Counted from the stretch's first letter, positions 34,012 to 42,721 are shown. The stretch: 59,804 nucleotides of DNA from Actinomycetota bacterium (GCA_018268575.1 JAFDWF010000105.1:1-59804); one strand, 5' to 3'. Made by a program: numbers and translations. The notes: generated from the sequence alone by a model not told the origin.

Positions 34012-34366
34012 CGAAGTCGAGGATCTCGCGCCCGGTCCGCGGCACCAGCTGGCAGACGAATTCGACGAAATCCGCGCCCTGGCATTCGCCGGGCTGGTTG
34101 ATGTAGGCGGCGATCGCGTCCATCGCTTCCTCGCCGTCGACCGCGCTCTCACCGGCCGGCAGATGCTCGATGCGCCAGTCATCCCAGCGCAACCCGGTCT
34201 GCTCCTCGCCGCAGCCTCGGCAGGTGATCTGGACCTCGTCGAGCACTGCCGTGACCGGCGAGCCGTCGAGGATCAGGACCTCGTCCTCGACCCGCAGCGG
34301 CTTCGCGAGAACAAGAGCGTCCCGCTCGTAGGCGAGATCCTCTGAGCCGCAGTGTTCACACCTCAC
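34004..34366 (-). CDS. Zinc-ribbon hypothetical protein
   Basis: The 120-residue product starts MRCEHCGSE and has TCRGCGEEQTG near residue 50, giving two CxxC pairs for one zinc ribbon. An acidic remainder follows. The GTG start overlaps the end of the upstream gene by 11 bases. Zinc-ribbon proteins of this kind may bind nucleic acid or a partner; no further evidence. Confidence 0.65.
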   Translation of the reverse strand: MRCEHCGSEDLAYERDALVLAKPLRVEDEVLILDGSPVTAVLDEVQITCRGCGEEQTGLRWDDWRIEHLPAGESAVDGEEAMDAIAAYINQPGECQGADFVEFVCQLVPRTGREILDFDV

Positions 34367-34781
34367 CGTTCGCCTCCAGCCAGTTCAGATGATCTTCGAG
34401 CCAATCGACCGCGGGGCCGCCGAAGCGATCCCAGAATTCGTCGACGTTGACCCGGGCGAGCTCCTCGGGTGTGACGACGCGGACTTCGCGATCGACGAGG
34501 ACGCCGGCGATCACCCCGATCAGGCAGGCCTGGAGCGGGCCGTGCTCGCGAAGGCAGTTCGGGCACCGCGCGCAGGGGGAGGCCTCGATGCGGACGACCT
34601 CCGACCAGGGCACCCGAATGGAACCGACGCGCGACGCGCGCGGGCCCAGACCGCGCAGCGGGCCGGCGGCAAGTGGGCGATCGTCCTCAAAACTGCGGTA
34701 GAGGGCGACGTCGCGTCGAGCGTGCCTGCTGATTGCCCAGAGCTCACGCGCGAGCGCGAGCCGTCTCCTCACCTCGTTCAT
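34356..34781 (-). CDS. Hypothetical protein with cysteine cluster
   Basis: I chose ATG 34781, six bases behind AGGA; a longer start at 34808 is possible. The 141-residue protein has a helical, arginine-rich N-terminal half, then SPCARCPNCLREH, a CxxCxxC cluster that probably binds metal, then VNVDEFWDRFGG. No family recognised. Confidence 0.6.
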   Translation of the reverse strand: MNEVRRRLALARELWAISRHARRDVALYRSFEDDRPLAAGPLRGLGPRASRVGSIRVPWSEVVRIEASPCARCPNCLREHGPLQACLIGVIAGVLVDREVRVVTPEELARVNVDEFWDRFGGPAVDWLEDHLNWLEANGEV

Positions 34782-34893
34782 CGGGATCCTTTCGATCGAG
34801 AACGGCACGGCGAGGAGACCAGCGTCGTCGGGGCAACCGGCGTGCCGGATCGGCCGCGGAGTCGGGCCGCCGGACCCTCCTGGGTCGCGGCCG

Positions 34894-35292
34894 TCAAGCC
34901 ACGGCCCTGCCGCTCGCCTCTACCAGCGAGAGGATCTCGGCCAGCAGCTGCGCGGCATCGGCGCCCGTGGGCAGGCCCGCCGTCGGCAGCACCAGTTCGG
35001 CGATCTTGTCGAGGATCGCCGAGTCGGAGCGGTGGAATCTCGCCCGGTCGGACCGCGCGTAGAAGTGCTCGACCGCGCCGCGCCGGGGCTCGGTTTTCAC
35101 GAGGTCGAGCCAGCCGTATTCCAGCAACGTTTTTACGTGGTAACTGACGTTGCCGAGCGGCTCGTCCAGGACGCCCGCGATTTGATTCGGGCTGGCGATG
35201 CCCCCCGATTGCTCGATCGTCTCCAAGATCCTCAAGCGCAACGGGTGCGCCACCGCCTTGGCGTCGTTCGTCGGGGACGGTTCGTTCTTCAT
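34894..35292 (-). CDS. ArsR-like winged-helix regulator
   Basis: The ATG at 35292 follows AAAGGA. The 132-residue protein reads AKAVAHPLRLRILETI, SPNQIAGVLDEPLGNVSYHVKTL and RRGAVEHFYARSD, a full ArsR/HTH_20 winged helix with a short C-terminal helix. It closely resembles the regulator at 274-1107. It lies inside the right-hand operon but has 189 bases upstream without a gene, so it may have its own promoter and control the downstream end. Confidence 0.8.
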   Translation of the reverse strand: MKNEPSPTNDAKAVAHPLRLRILETIEQSGGIASPNQIAGVLDEPLGNVSYHVKTLLEYGWLDLVKTEPRRGAVEHFYARSDRARFHRSDSAILDKIAELVLPTAGLPTGADAAQLLAEILSLVEASGRAVA

Positions 35293-35481
35293 TTCATCCT
35301 TTCGAGAGCATGGACTCGCCAAAAAAGGGGTTCCTTTTGATTCCTCGCGGCTCACCTCCACCCTGGCCTCGGAGGCGACCGACCGCGAGTAAAGCCGCCT
35401 GCGGCGGAGAACGCCAGCGCTCCGCGAGCTCCCTGGAGCGGCTCGTCTTCGCCTCGCGCCACCAGGTCGTTCGGGCGCCAT

Positions 35482-36090
35482 TCAGGCACTCCGTTCACCT
35501 CGGGCGCCGGCGAGGACCGGGCCCTCGGGCCCGAGGATGTCGTCGACCTCCTCGCCGCAGGCGAGGCAGAAGATGTCGGTCAGCTCACCCCCCTCAGCCA
35601 GAACGGGCAGCCCGTCACGTGAGAGACCGAGCAGGTCGTATCGGTACTCGAAGCGCAGGTGGTCCTCCGCTCCGCAGCTCGGGCAGCGCGCCGCGGCGCT
35701 GACCGCCTGACCGGCACCGCGCGCCTCGAGTTCGCGCACGGTGTTGATCTCGCCGTTGGCGAGCCCGGCGAGCGCCTCTTCGATCTCCTCGACCGCCCAT
35801 GCGGCGGGGACCTCGAACGCGCGGCATCCGTCGAGCTCCGAGAACGCTTCGCCGTCGTTCAGGACGAGGATCCGCTCGGTCTCCCCGCCGGGCGTCGCCG
35901 GTGCCGGCATTTCCTCGCCGGGGCGGGCCTCCGACGCCTGGAAGGCGGAGCGGATCTCCGCCCAGGCCTCCACCGAGGCGAAGACCTCGCCGGGTTCTAC
36001 CTCGTCGGTGGGCTGGACCAGCCCGCATATCGTGCGGTGCGCCTCGGTCCCTAGGGCCACCAGGCGCACCTCTTCGATCGAACTGCTCAT
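35482..36090 (-). CDS. Hypothetical protein with C-terminal zinc ribbon
   Basis: The ATG at 36090 follows GAGGAGGAGGA. The 202-residue protein is acidic; RCPSCGAEDH and FCLACGEEVDD near residues 145 and 185 form two CxxC pairs. The first two thirds contain VALGTEAHRTICGLV and VPAAWAVEEIEEAL. Another member of the small zinc-ribbon set in this operon. Confidence 0.65.
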   Translation of the reverse strand: MSSSIEEVRLVALGTEAHRTICGLVQPTDEVEPGEVFASVEAWAEIRSAFQASEARPGEEMPAPATPGGETERILVLNDGEAFSELDGCRAFEVPAAWAVEEIEEALAGLANGEINTVRELEARGAGQAVSAAARCPSCGAEDHLRFEYRYDLLGLSRDGLPVLAEGGELTDIFCLACGEEVDDILGPEGPVLAGARGERSA

Positions 36091-36125
36091 CTGCGTCCTC
36101 CTCCTCTCGCGTCGACTTGGCCGGC

Positions 36126-36350
36126 TCATGGCTCTCCTCCGGAGATGACAGAGAGCAGCTGCTCGGTGCAGGGGCCCGCGGCGGTGTCCTGGATGTGCTT
36201 GGCCCACTCGTGGGCTCGGCGCAGCGCCAGGCCCTCGTCGATCCCGACCTGCCCGGCGTTGTCGCGGACGTCGGCCTCGCCGTAGACGAGCGAGATCAAC
36301 GGCACCTCGGCGATCGCCTCGAGGAGTCCCGGCTCGTTCAATTCAGCCAC
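36126..36350 (-). CDS. Hypothetical small protein, paralogue of the end of 49012-50241
   Basis: A GTG at 36350 with AGGAA upstream gives 74 residues. The C-terminal part, VGIDEGLALRRAHEWAKHIQ, is alignable with QGIDKALAWERAQDWAKAI at the end of the 409-residue protein encoded at 49012-50241, and the preceding VYGEADVRD with FLRGDVDAM. The two are therefore related, one as a free protein and one as a C-terminal domain. Function unknown. Confidence 0.6.
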   Translation of the reverse strand: MAELNEPGLLEAIAEVPLISLVYGEADVRDNAGQVGIDEGLALRRAHEWAKHIQDTAAGPCTEQLLSVISGGEP

Positions 36351-36540
36351 CTCGTTCCTCGCGCCGGCGAGGTGCGCGGACCGCCTTCGTATCCGGGCGC
36401 CGCACGGGCGTGGTGCCGTTGGAGCGGGCACGGGCAAGCTCCGCCCGCACCAGCTCCAGCCGGCGGCGACGTGCCACCGGGCTCTCGGGCGAGACGGATG
36501 CGCGCGCGCCCCGATCCGCTTCGCTGCGGCGTTGCGAGGT

Positions 36541-37389
36541 TCAGGTCGACTCCCCCGCCAGCAGCGCCTTCATCGCGGCGAGAGTCTGCGCCATCTTCAT
36601 TCGCGAGCCCTGGGCCTCGATGGCCTCGCGTTGTTCGCGCAGCGCCCGCACCTCCCAGTCGGGCTCGGCGAGACTGTCGGCGCAACCGATCACGACCTGG
36701 GGCCCGAGGCCCCAGATGTGTGCGTTGACCGCCAGCCCGGCGACTGCGACCGGAGCGATGTCGCACCCGTACCAGACGTAGTCGTGAGGGTCCTTGCCCT
36801 CGTCGCGGATCGCCTGGGCGGCGGCGCGCAGCAGGCCTCCGGTGCCGGCCGTGGGATCGCAGATCGACTGTCCCGCGGCGGATCCGGCAAGCGACATCCG
36901 GGCCATCGCCTCAGCGACGCCCGGCGGCGTGTAGAACTCGCCACGCGCCTTCCTGCCGCTGTGGCTGCGCATCGTCGTGTAGGTGACGCCGAGGAGGTCG
37001 ACCTGACGGGAGACCTCGAGGTCGAGCGTCAGATCGAACAGGCCGGCCTTGACCGTGGCGCGGGCCACCGCGCCGGCGCCGGCGAGCAGATGGCGATCGG
37101 GCCTCTCGGCGTTCAGCCACCCCCCGAAGGGCCCGCATCGCATCGCGAGCTCGGGTCGGCCGATCGTGAACAGGCACCAGACCTCGCCGAGGACCCGAGC
37201 GACCTCTTCGTCCTCGAGGGCGAGGATCTTGTCGCGAGGGTCGGGGCCCTCGGGGTCCGCCCGGCCGAGGAGGGCGAGCGCGGCGACCACGCCTACGCAT
37301 ACCCCCTCGTCGGTTCCGGCGCCGGCGCCGTGCCAGGCGCGGTCGGCTGCCTCGGCGACTCGCTGGGCCGCACTGAGGGGCACGCTCAT
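36541..37389 (-). CDS. N6-adenine DNA methylase-like protein lacking catalytic motif IV
   Basis: From ATG 37389 the protein has 282 residues. GEFYTPPGVAEAM (150-162) is the HsdM/N6-methylase motif X, CDPTAGTGGLLRA (177-189) is motif I for SAM binding, and YGCDIAPVAVAG (207-218) is motif II. The expected motif IV (N/D-P-P-Y/F) does not appear: the chain passes straight to ADSLAEPDWEVRALREQ and ends. It therefore should bind SAM but probably cannot methylate adenine by the usual route. No specificity (HsdS) or restriction gene is adjacent. Confidence 0.78.
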   Translation of the reverse strand: MSVPLSAAQRVAEAADRAWHGAGAGTDEGVCVGVVAALALLGRADPEGPDPRDKILALEDEEVARVLGEVWCLFTIGRPELAMRCGPFGGWLNAERPDRHLLAGAGAVARATVKAGLFDLTLDLEVSRQVDLLGVTYTTMRSHSGRKARGEFYTPPGVAEAMARMSLAGSAAGQSICDPTAGTGGLLRAAAQAIRDEGKDPHDYVWYGCDIAPVAVAGLAVNAHIWGLGPQVVIGCADSLAEPDWEVRALREQREAIEAQGSRMKMAQTLAAMKALLAGEST

Positions 37390-37523
37390 CGGCGGGCCCG
37401 GGCGCCCCGGGGCCTGCCCGCGGGCACATGGTGATGTTGCATGAATGCTCTCCTTGTCGTAGGGGCGGGCAGGGCGCGACCCCTGGGGCGCGCCCAGCCT
37501 CGGGATCTGGGGTGCCGTCGCAC

Positions 37524-37676
37524 TCAGTCGCGCGAGCCGGCCGCGCGACACCGGTGGGCAACCACCTGGTTCGCGCTCAGGAAACGGGTCGGGACCGGAC
37601 GCCCGATCGGTGAGCTGACCGTCGGCACCCGCCGGCTCAGGACCTGGTCATCGCCACCGGATCGGTGGCGAGTCAC
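37524..37676 (-). CDS. Putative 50-residue ORF in an overlap chain
   Basis: A GTG at 37676 overlaps the TGA of the 22-codon frame before it (GTGA). The 50-residue product contains VPTVSSPIGRPVPTRFLS and a final RAAGSRD. It has no recognised family and the composition is compatible with chance, but the overlap geometry matches the rest of this operon. Confidence 0.35.
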   Translation of the reverse strand: MTRHRSGGDDQVLSRRVPTVSSPIGRPVPTRFLSANQVVAHRCRAAGSRD

Positions 37677-37741
37677 AGCAAGCAATCGCTCCGCACGTCG
37701 GCGAGGACGCCGTCGCGGGACTTGATCGCGGCCGGCTTCAA
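37673..37741 (-). CDS. Putative 22-residue ORF in an overlap chain
   Basis: A TTG at 37741 overlaps the stop of the zinc-finger gene (TTGA) with AGGAG eight bases upstream. It encodes MKPAAIKSRDGVLADVRS plus four residues and stops where the next GTG begins. Too short to judge alone. Confidence 0.35.
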   Translation of the reverse strand: MKPAAIKSRDGVLADVRSDCLL

Positions 37742-37974
37742 GAGGGGGGCTCCTGCCCGCGGCCCTCTGGATGGCGGGCGCTCCAATCGGCACGGACCTC
37801 GGCCTCGGGTCGCGGCCGGCGTTTACGGGCGTTGCGGCGCACCGCGCACTCCTCGCCGTCGGCGCAGCGCCAATGCCAGTATCGGCGGGCGCCGCGGAAG
37901 CCGCCGCCATGCGATTTGTCAGCGGTCCGGTGGCCGCAGACGATGCAGGCTCCTTCGGCAGTGGGGCTGGTCAT
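37738..37974 (-). CDS. Small zinc-finger protein
   Basis: The 78-residue protein starts MTSPTAEGACIVCGH and has WHWRCADGEECAVR; the CxxCxH and CxxxxxC sites fit one treble-clef-like zinc finger similar to HNH-type minimal motifs, but no HNH core is present. Very basic C-terminus. Start preceded by GGGGCGAG. Confidence 0.6.
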   Translation of the reverse strand: MTSPTAEGACIVCGHRTADKSHGGGFRGARRYWHWRCADGEECAVRRNARKRRPRPEAEVRADWSARHPEGRGQEPPS

Positions 37975-38056
37975 CTCGCCCCGCCCCGGCGCGTCCGTCG
38001 CCGCGCTGATCGGTCCTCCCCGGCAATCGACTCTCCCTTCGCTCCTTCCACGAGGG

Positions 38057-39844
38057 CTAGGCCGCCCCTGCCCCGGCCGGCTCTGCGTCCGCCGGGTCGG
38101 GCGCGTCGTCGGGATCACCCTCGGGCATCAGCTCGAGTGCCTCGCCCGAGAGGTCCGCACTGCGCGCGAGGCGGTCGCGGCCCGGCTCGGCGCCGGCCTC
38201 GGGCGAGGTGAACAGAGGCGCCAGCTCGGCGGCGCGTTCCTCGCCGAGGCAGCCCTCGGCCTCCCGCCAGAGCGCCGCGGGCGCCAGCCCCTGCAGCTGC
38301 TCCTCGCGGCCCAGGGTGTAGGGGAGCTCGAGGTTGGGCCGCGCGGCGGCGCCGAGAACGCTCTGGTCGGCGAAGATCGCCGAGACGCAGGCGGCGAAGA
38401 TCCGGCCGATCAGCGCGGGACCGCTGCTCGCCTTGCGCCACTCGGCCTCCAGGAGGCCGGTGATCTCGTCGACCGAGGGGTATTCCTCGACCATCCGCGG
38501 GCCGCCGCGGGCCGGCCGGAAGTCGCGTTTGAGCCACGCCTCGCGCACCACCCGGTGCCCGCCGGCGATCTCGCGGCCGAGGAACTCGAGGAAGAGCACC
38601 GCGATCACCCGGGCCTGGTCGAGGCTGACCTCGCTCTGGTGGTCGAAGCGGTTGGTCAGCTCGCGGTCCAGGTGGCCGTTCGCGGACTTGCCACGCAGAG
38701 CTTCTTCCTTGCGGCGTTCCCGGGCGGCCTTGGGGTCCTCGCGTTCGGCGGGCATCTCCACCGGCTCGCCACCGCGCTCGGTCTCTCCGCCGTTCTCGGC
38801 CAGCTCGGCGGCCGCGCCCCGCGCCCAGTCGGCGGCGAAGGCGGCGTCGATCAGGACGCCGGAGCGTCGGTAGGCGCCCTCGCGGTACTCGATCAGGCCG
38901 CCGAAGGCGCGGGCCCTGTCGGTGTCGGGCTCGCTGACGTGGGCGGTCCGCAGTTCGGCGGGGACCGAGGCGAGCGACTCCTCGATCGTCTTCAGCGCCT
39001 CCTCGACGTCCGCGATCTGGCCCTCGGCGACGAGGCCCTCCGCGGTCGCGGCACCGATCCGGGCCGTTACCTCGTCGAGGTTGACGGTGTCATGGGGGCC
39101 GAAGGGGATCAGAAAGGCCCGATCCGACGCCTGCTCCTCGTCCGCCAGGCGGCGCAGGGCGGCGGCGGGGTCGCCGTCCAGGGCGCTCTGGCTCTGGGCG
39201 CCGCTCGCGACCCGCTCGCCGAGGGCCTCGGCGACGCCGGGCGACTTCGCCGCGATCGGCGCCAGGGTGGCCGCATTCCGCAGGGTCAGCTCACCGGCGG
39301 CGAGGCGCTCGCGCACCCGCCCGGGGAGCTCGAGGAGGGCGATCCGCTCCTCGGCCAGCTCGCGGCTCATTTCGAGGTGCTCCGCGGCGCCCGCGAGACT
39401 GAGACCGAAATCCGAGACGAGCCCGGCCAGCAGCATCGCCTCCTCGAGCGGCTTCAGTTTCTGGCGCACCGAGTTCTCCGCGAACGCCATCGCCCGCAGC
39501 GTCGGCTCGTCGAGCTCCTCCTCGAGCCCCAGCACCATGGCAGGGACGCGGGGCCGCCCGGCGCGGCGGGCAGAAAGCCACCGCTGTTCGCCCGCAACCA
39601 TCTCGTAGCGGTCCCCGTCGAGCTCGCGGACGAGCACCGATTGCAGGTTGCCCATCCGCCCGACCGAGCTCGTCAGCCTCTCCAGGAACTGCTCGGAGCG
39701 CTCGCGCCGCGGGTTGCTGCCGGGCGTGATCCGATCGACCTCGATGTACCGCAGTGGACGCTCCAACTCTCCGAGGCCGGGCTCGATCTGCTCCTGACCC
39801 TCGATGTGAACCGGGGATCTCTCCATGACGGTGGCGGTGCTCAT
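38057..39844 (-). CDS. ParB-like nuclease-domain protein
   Basis: The ATG at 39844 follows GAGGAGGTGGCG. The 595-residue protein has a ParB/Srx domain (about 30-125) with ITPGSNPRR and MVAGEQRWLSARRAG, then KPLEEAMLLAGLVSDFGLS with a helix-turn-helix at about 146-172. The long C-terminal half has no known domain. The ParB family includes CTP-dependent centromere clamps. No ParA ATPase is visible in the window, so this may act in partition with a ParA encoded elsewhere, in DNA sliding or in regulation. Confidence 0.85.
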   Translation of the reverse strand: MSTATVMERSPVHIEGQEQIEPGLGELERPLRYIEVDRITPGSNPRRERSEQFLERLTSSVGRMGNLQSVLVRELDGDRYEMVAGEQRWLSARRAGRPRVPAMVLGLEEELDEPTLRAMAFAENSVRQKLKPLEEAMLLAGLVSDFGLSLAGAAEHLEMSRELAEERIALLELPGRVRERLAAGELTLRNAATLAPIAAKSPGVAEALGERVASGAQSQSALDGDPAAALRRLADEEQASDRAFLIPFGPHDTVNLDEVTARIGAATAEGLVAEGQIADVEEALKTIEESLASVPAELRTAHVSEPDTDRARAFGGLIEYREGAYRRSGVLIDAAFAADWARGAAAELAENGGETERGGEPVEMPAEREDPKAARERRKEEALRGKSANGHLDRELTNRFDHQSEVSLDQARVIAVLFLEFLGREIAGGHRVVREAWLKRDFRPARGGPRMVEEYPSVDEITGLLEAEWRKASSGPALIGRIFAACVSAIFADQSVLGAAARPNLELPYTLGREEQLQGLAPAALWREAEGCLGEERAAELAPLFTSPEAGAEPGRDRLARSADLSGEALELMPEGDPDDAPDPADAEPAGAGAA

Positions 39845-39896
39845 CGCCACCTCCTCTCTTCTCGTGTCCGCGGCGCAGGGCGCCGCCTTCCCTCGC

Positions 39897-41645
39897 TCAG
39901 CGGGCACCGAGCGCCCCGACCGCGGCGCTGCCGATGACCGCGGCGATCTCCAGGGCCTCGCCGACGGCGACACGGGAGCCCTCCCCGTGGGGCCGGGGCT
40001 CGGACCCGATCCCGATCGAGACCACGCCACACCCGCCCGCGCGAAGCTCGGTGATGTTCCGCTCGCCCGCCTCGGCCCATGGCGCGGACGTCCAGCAGCC
40101 GTCGCCGACCAGGAACAGCAGCCGCGGGCGGCGACGGTCCGACAGCGGCAGTACCGCGCGCAGCAACTCGATCCCCTCGCCGACGTCCTCCGAGCCGCCG
40201 ACCGCCGAGACCTCCGGCACCTCGCCGAGGCGACGGCCGGGGCGGCAGAGCAGCTTCGCCTCGTCGCCGAAGAGCGAGACCGCGGCGCGCCCGCCGACCT
40301 GCTCGACGGCCGAGTGGACCACCCAGGCGACCGAGGCGATCGGCCCCTCGAAGGGCCTCATCGAGCCCGAGACGTCGACCGCGATCCCGACCACCGGCTG
40401 CCAGAGCTCGGCGAGCACGGTCCGCCTGGTGGCGAAGGCGAGGCCGCGGACCGGCGCCCCGCGCTCGAGCTCCGAGGCCTGGCGCATCGCGCCGCGACCC
40501 GAGAAGCGCCCCGGTGGGTTGACCCGGCCCTCGCGGATGAGGCGCTTGGAGCGCGCCCCGCGCAGGGCGTGGGCGAGACGTCGCGCGGCGGTCCGCTCGA
40601 TCGCGACAGGAGGGTGCCCCCCGGTCTCGGGGATCCCAGGGCCGAGGCCGAACCCGTGCCCGCCGCCGAAGAGGGCGAGGCGCCTCGCGGCGGCGAGGCC
40701 CCCCTCGGCGATCTCGCGGGCGATCTCGCGCAGCTCGGGGTCGACCCCGCCTTCGCGGGGGTCGAGCTCGACCGCCTCGGCGCGGGCGCTCCGCTCCGCG
40801 GCTGCGAGCGGGCCGCTCGCCTGCTCCCAGCTCGGGGCCTCGGCTCCTGCCTCGCCCTCGCCGCCGCCTGAGCCCTCGCCGGCCCCGCCTTCGCCGCGTT
40901 CCTCCTCCTCGGTCGGGGAGAGCTCGGCGAGGCGCCGGGCGCCCTCGGTGAGCGCCGCGACCGCCCCGGGGTCGGGGGCGGCGCAGACCTCCGCCACGAT
41001 CTCCTTGACCGTCTCCAGGTCTTCGGTGCCGAGGACCGCGGCGAAGCGCGCTTCGCTGTCGGCGACGTCGGCGGCGCGCAGGGTGCCGGCGGGCACCCGC
41101 GAGCAGATCAGGACCGCGGCCTTCACCGCCCGGGCACGACCCATCGGCGCCAGGGGGTCTTCGGGGCGGTGCTCGAGGAGGATCTTCGTGATCGCGGCCC
41201 GCAGGTGGCGCGCCACCCGCGGCACCCCTTCGATCAGCCGCGCCTCCATGCGCCCCTCCTCGAGCCACCTGGCACGCTCGAGCAGCTCCTGGGGCACCTC
41301 CTGGTATTGCCGCGGGGTCGGGCTGTGTTTCACATGCCCGCACTCGTGGTCGAGGACGCCGAGGACGACGACCAGCGCCTTCAGGTCATCGCCTCCGGGC
41401 TCGGCGGGGATCTCCTCGGGCGTGCAGCCGAGCAGCTCGCCGTCGATCAGGATCACGTTGGTCACCCGGTTGACCAGCCCGGCGACCGGCGCCGAGGCCT
41501 TCGGATAGCACTTGACGAGGACCCCGCCGACGATCGAGAGCGCCGCCTTGGTCAGCACGGCGCTCGCCCTGCCCCAGCCGCCGGGCAGGGCGGAGGGCTG
41601 GACGCGTTCGGCGGGCAGCCGCCGGAACGCCTCCTTCCAGCCCAT
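39897..41645 (-). CDS. VWA-domain protein with HExxH metallopeptidase-like domain
   Basis: From ATG 41645 the protein has 582 residues. The N-terminal domain contains LGVLDHECGHVKHS, an HExxH motif at about residues 100-104. The C-terminal domain carries the MIDAS motif VDVSGSM (Asp424, Ser426, Ser428) and FLVGDGCWTS, a VWA fold. This is the arrangement of the putative metallopeptidase/VWA family (DUF2201-like, related to CobT). It is encoded two bases downstream of the MoxR ATPase stop, as is usual for MoxR-VWA pairs where the AAA ring remodels targets presented by the VWA protein. Confidence 0.82.
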   Translation of the reverse strand: MGWKEAFRRLPAERVQPSALPGGWGRASAVLTKAALSIVGGVLVKCYPKASAPVAGLVNRVTNVILIDGELLGCTPEEIPAEPGGDDLKALVVVLGVLDHECGHVKHSPTPRQYQEVPQELLERARWLEEGRMEARLIEGVPRVARHLRAAITKILLEHRPEDPLAPMGRARAVKAAVLICSRVPAGTLRAADVADSEARFAAVLGTEDLETVKEIVAEVCAAPDPGAVAALTEGARRLAELSPTEEEERGEGGAGEGSGGGEGEAGAEAPSWEQASGPLAAAERSARAEAVELDPREGGVDPELREIAREIAEGGLAAARRLALFGGGHGFGLGPGIPETGGHPPVAIERTAARRLAHALRGARSKRLIREGRVNPPGRFSGRGAMRQASELERGAPVRGLAFATRRTVLAELWQPVVGIAVDVSGSMRPFEGPIASVAWVVHSAVEQVGGRAAVSLFGDEAKLLCRPGRRLGEVPEVSAVGGSEDVGEGIELLRAVLPLSDRRRPRLLFLVGDGCWTSAPWAEAGERNITELRAGGCGVVSIGIGSEPRPHGEGSRVAVGEALEIAAVIGSAAVGALGAR

Positions 41646-41647
41646 CG

Positions 41648-42610
41648 CTATTCGACCCGCAGGGGATCGAGCTCGACGCCGCCGCTGACGTGGGCCTGGA
41701 GCGCCTCGCTCATCGCCACCCGCGACTCCTCGGGGCAGAGCCCGAGCAGGTTGCGGGCCGCGGTCAGCGGGTCGAAGACCCGCGCGACCGCCTTGAAGGC
41801 GAGGAGCTCGCGCAGCTGCGGCGCCCAGGTCGCGGGTCCCGCCTCGCCGGGGGCGATGCCCGCCAGCGGGTCCTGGGCCTCGAGGTGGCGGTTCAGCTGC
41901 TGGGCCGCGGTGACCGCGTCCGCCGGGACGCCGAGGCGCCGGGCGGTGGGCGCGTCGAAGCCGACGTAGACGTGGATCGCGCAGCGCGAGGCGAGCGCTT
42001 CGGAGAACGTCGTGCCCGGCAGGTTGGGGTTGTAGGCGATGATCGCGCCGAAGCCGTCGTCGGCCTCGACGACCTCGCCGCCGCACTCGTTCAGGGTCAG
42101 GCGGCGGCGCGAGTCGAGCGCCGGGAAGACGCGGCTCTGCACCCTGGGGTCGCCCTGGGTGATGTCATCGCCGAACCAGAGCTTGCCCTCGCGCAGGGCG
42201 CGGGTCAGCGAGCCGTCGCCCCACTCCCATCCCTTCTCGGGGGCGGGGAAGAAGCTTCCGGTGATGTCCTCGACCTGGGTGCCCTCCGAGAACTCCTGGG
42301 TGATCACCCGGCCCTCGCCGAGGGCGGCCTCGACGAGCGTCGTCTTGCCCGTCCCCGGCGGCCCGTAGAGGCAGACGTTGAAGCCCGCCTCGATCGCGGT
42401 GCGGATGAACTCGACGTCATCCATGCCGGCGATGCGCCGCACGGTGTAGGGCTCGCGGCCCCTGCCGAGCGGGATGGTGCGTCCTCCCGAGGATCCCTCC
42501 CCGGGACCCTCGAGGGCGGTTGCGTCGATGTCGACGCCTGCGGCCCCGGCCGCGATCCGGCGCAGGGTTGAAACCCCACCGTCAGGCGGGCTTGCCGTTG
42601 CAGTAGCCAA
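41648..42610 (-). CDS. MoxR/CobS-like AAA+ ATPase
   Basis: A TTG start at 42610 follows GAGGAG by six bases. The 320-residue protein has Walker A YGPPGTGKTTLVE (82-94), Walker B KLWFGDDITQG (143-153), and the sensor-1-like AIIAYNPNLPG, with IHVYVGFDAPTARRL in the lid region. This is the MoxR/CobS branch of AAA+. It should form a hexamer and work with the VWA/HExxH protein encoded immediately downstream. Confidence 0.88.
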   Translation of the reverse strand: MATATASPPDGGVSTLRRIAAGAAGVDIDATALEGPGEGSSGGRTIPLGRGREPYTVRRIAGMDDVEFIRTAIEAGFNVCLYGPPGTGKTTLVEAALGEGRVITQEFSEGTQVEDITGSFFPAPEKGWEWGDGSLTRALREGKLWFGDDITQGDPRVQSRVFPALDSRRRLTLNECGGEVVEADDGFGAIIAYNPNLPGTTFSEALASRCAIHVYVGFDAPTARRLGVPADAVTAAQQLNRHLEAQDPLAGIAPGEAGPATWAPQLRELLAFKAVARVFDPLTAARNLLGLCPEESRVAMSEALQAHVSGGVELDPLRVE

Positions 42611-42636
42611 ATCGTGCTCCTCCTAGAGTTGTGGTG

Positions 42637-42662
42637 GCGAGGGCGCCGGATGGCGCCCTCGC
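42637..42662 (-). other. Intra-operon hairpin between the helicase and moxR-like genes
   Basis: GCGAGGGCGCC (42637-42647) pairs perfectly with 42652-42662 around a 4-base loop, giving an 11-bp GC-rich stem. It lies in the 111-base gap after the helicase stop, and no T-run follows, so it is more likely an RNA-processing or attenuation site than a full terminator. It could set different expression levels for the two gene groups. Confidence 0.6.
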
Positions 42663-42721
42663 GCCAGGTATGCGCCCGGACCTCTCGGCCGGGCGCCGTA
42701 CGCCGTGGGTCGAGGCCGCGC

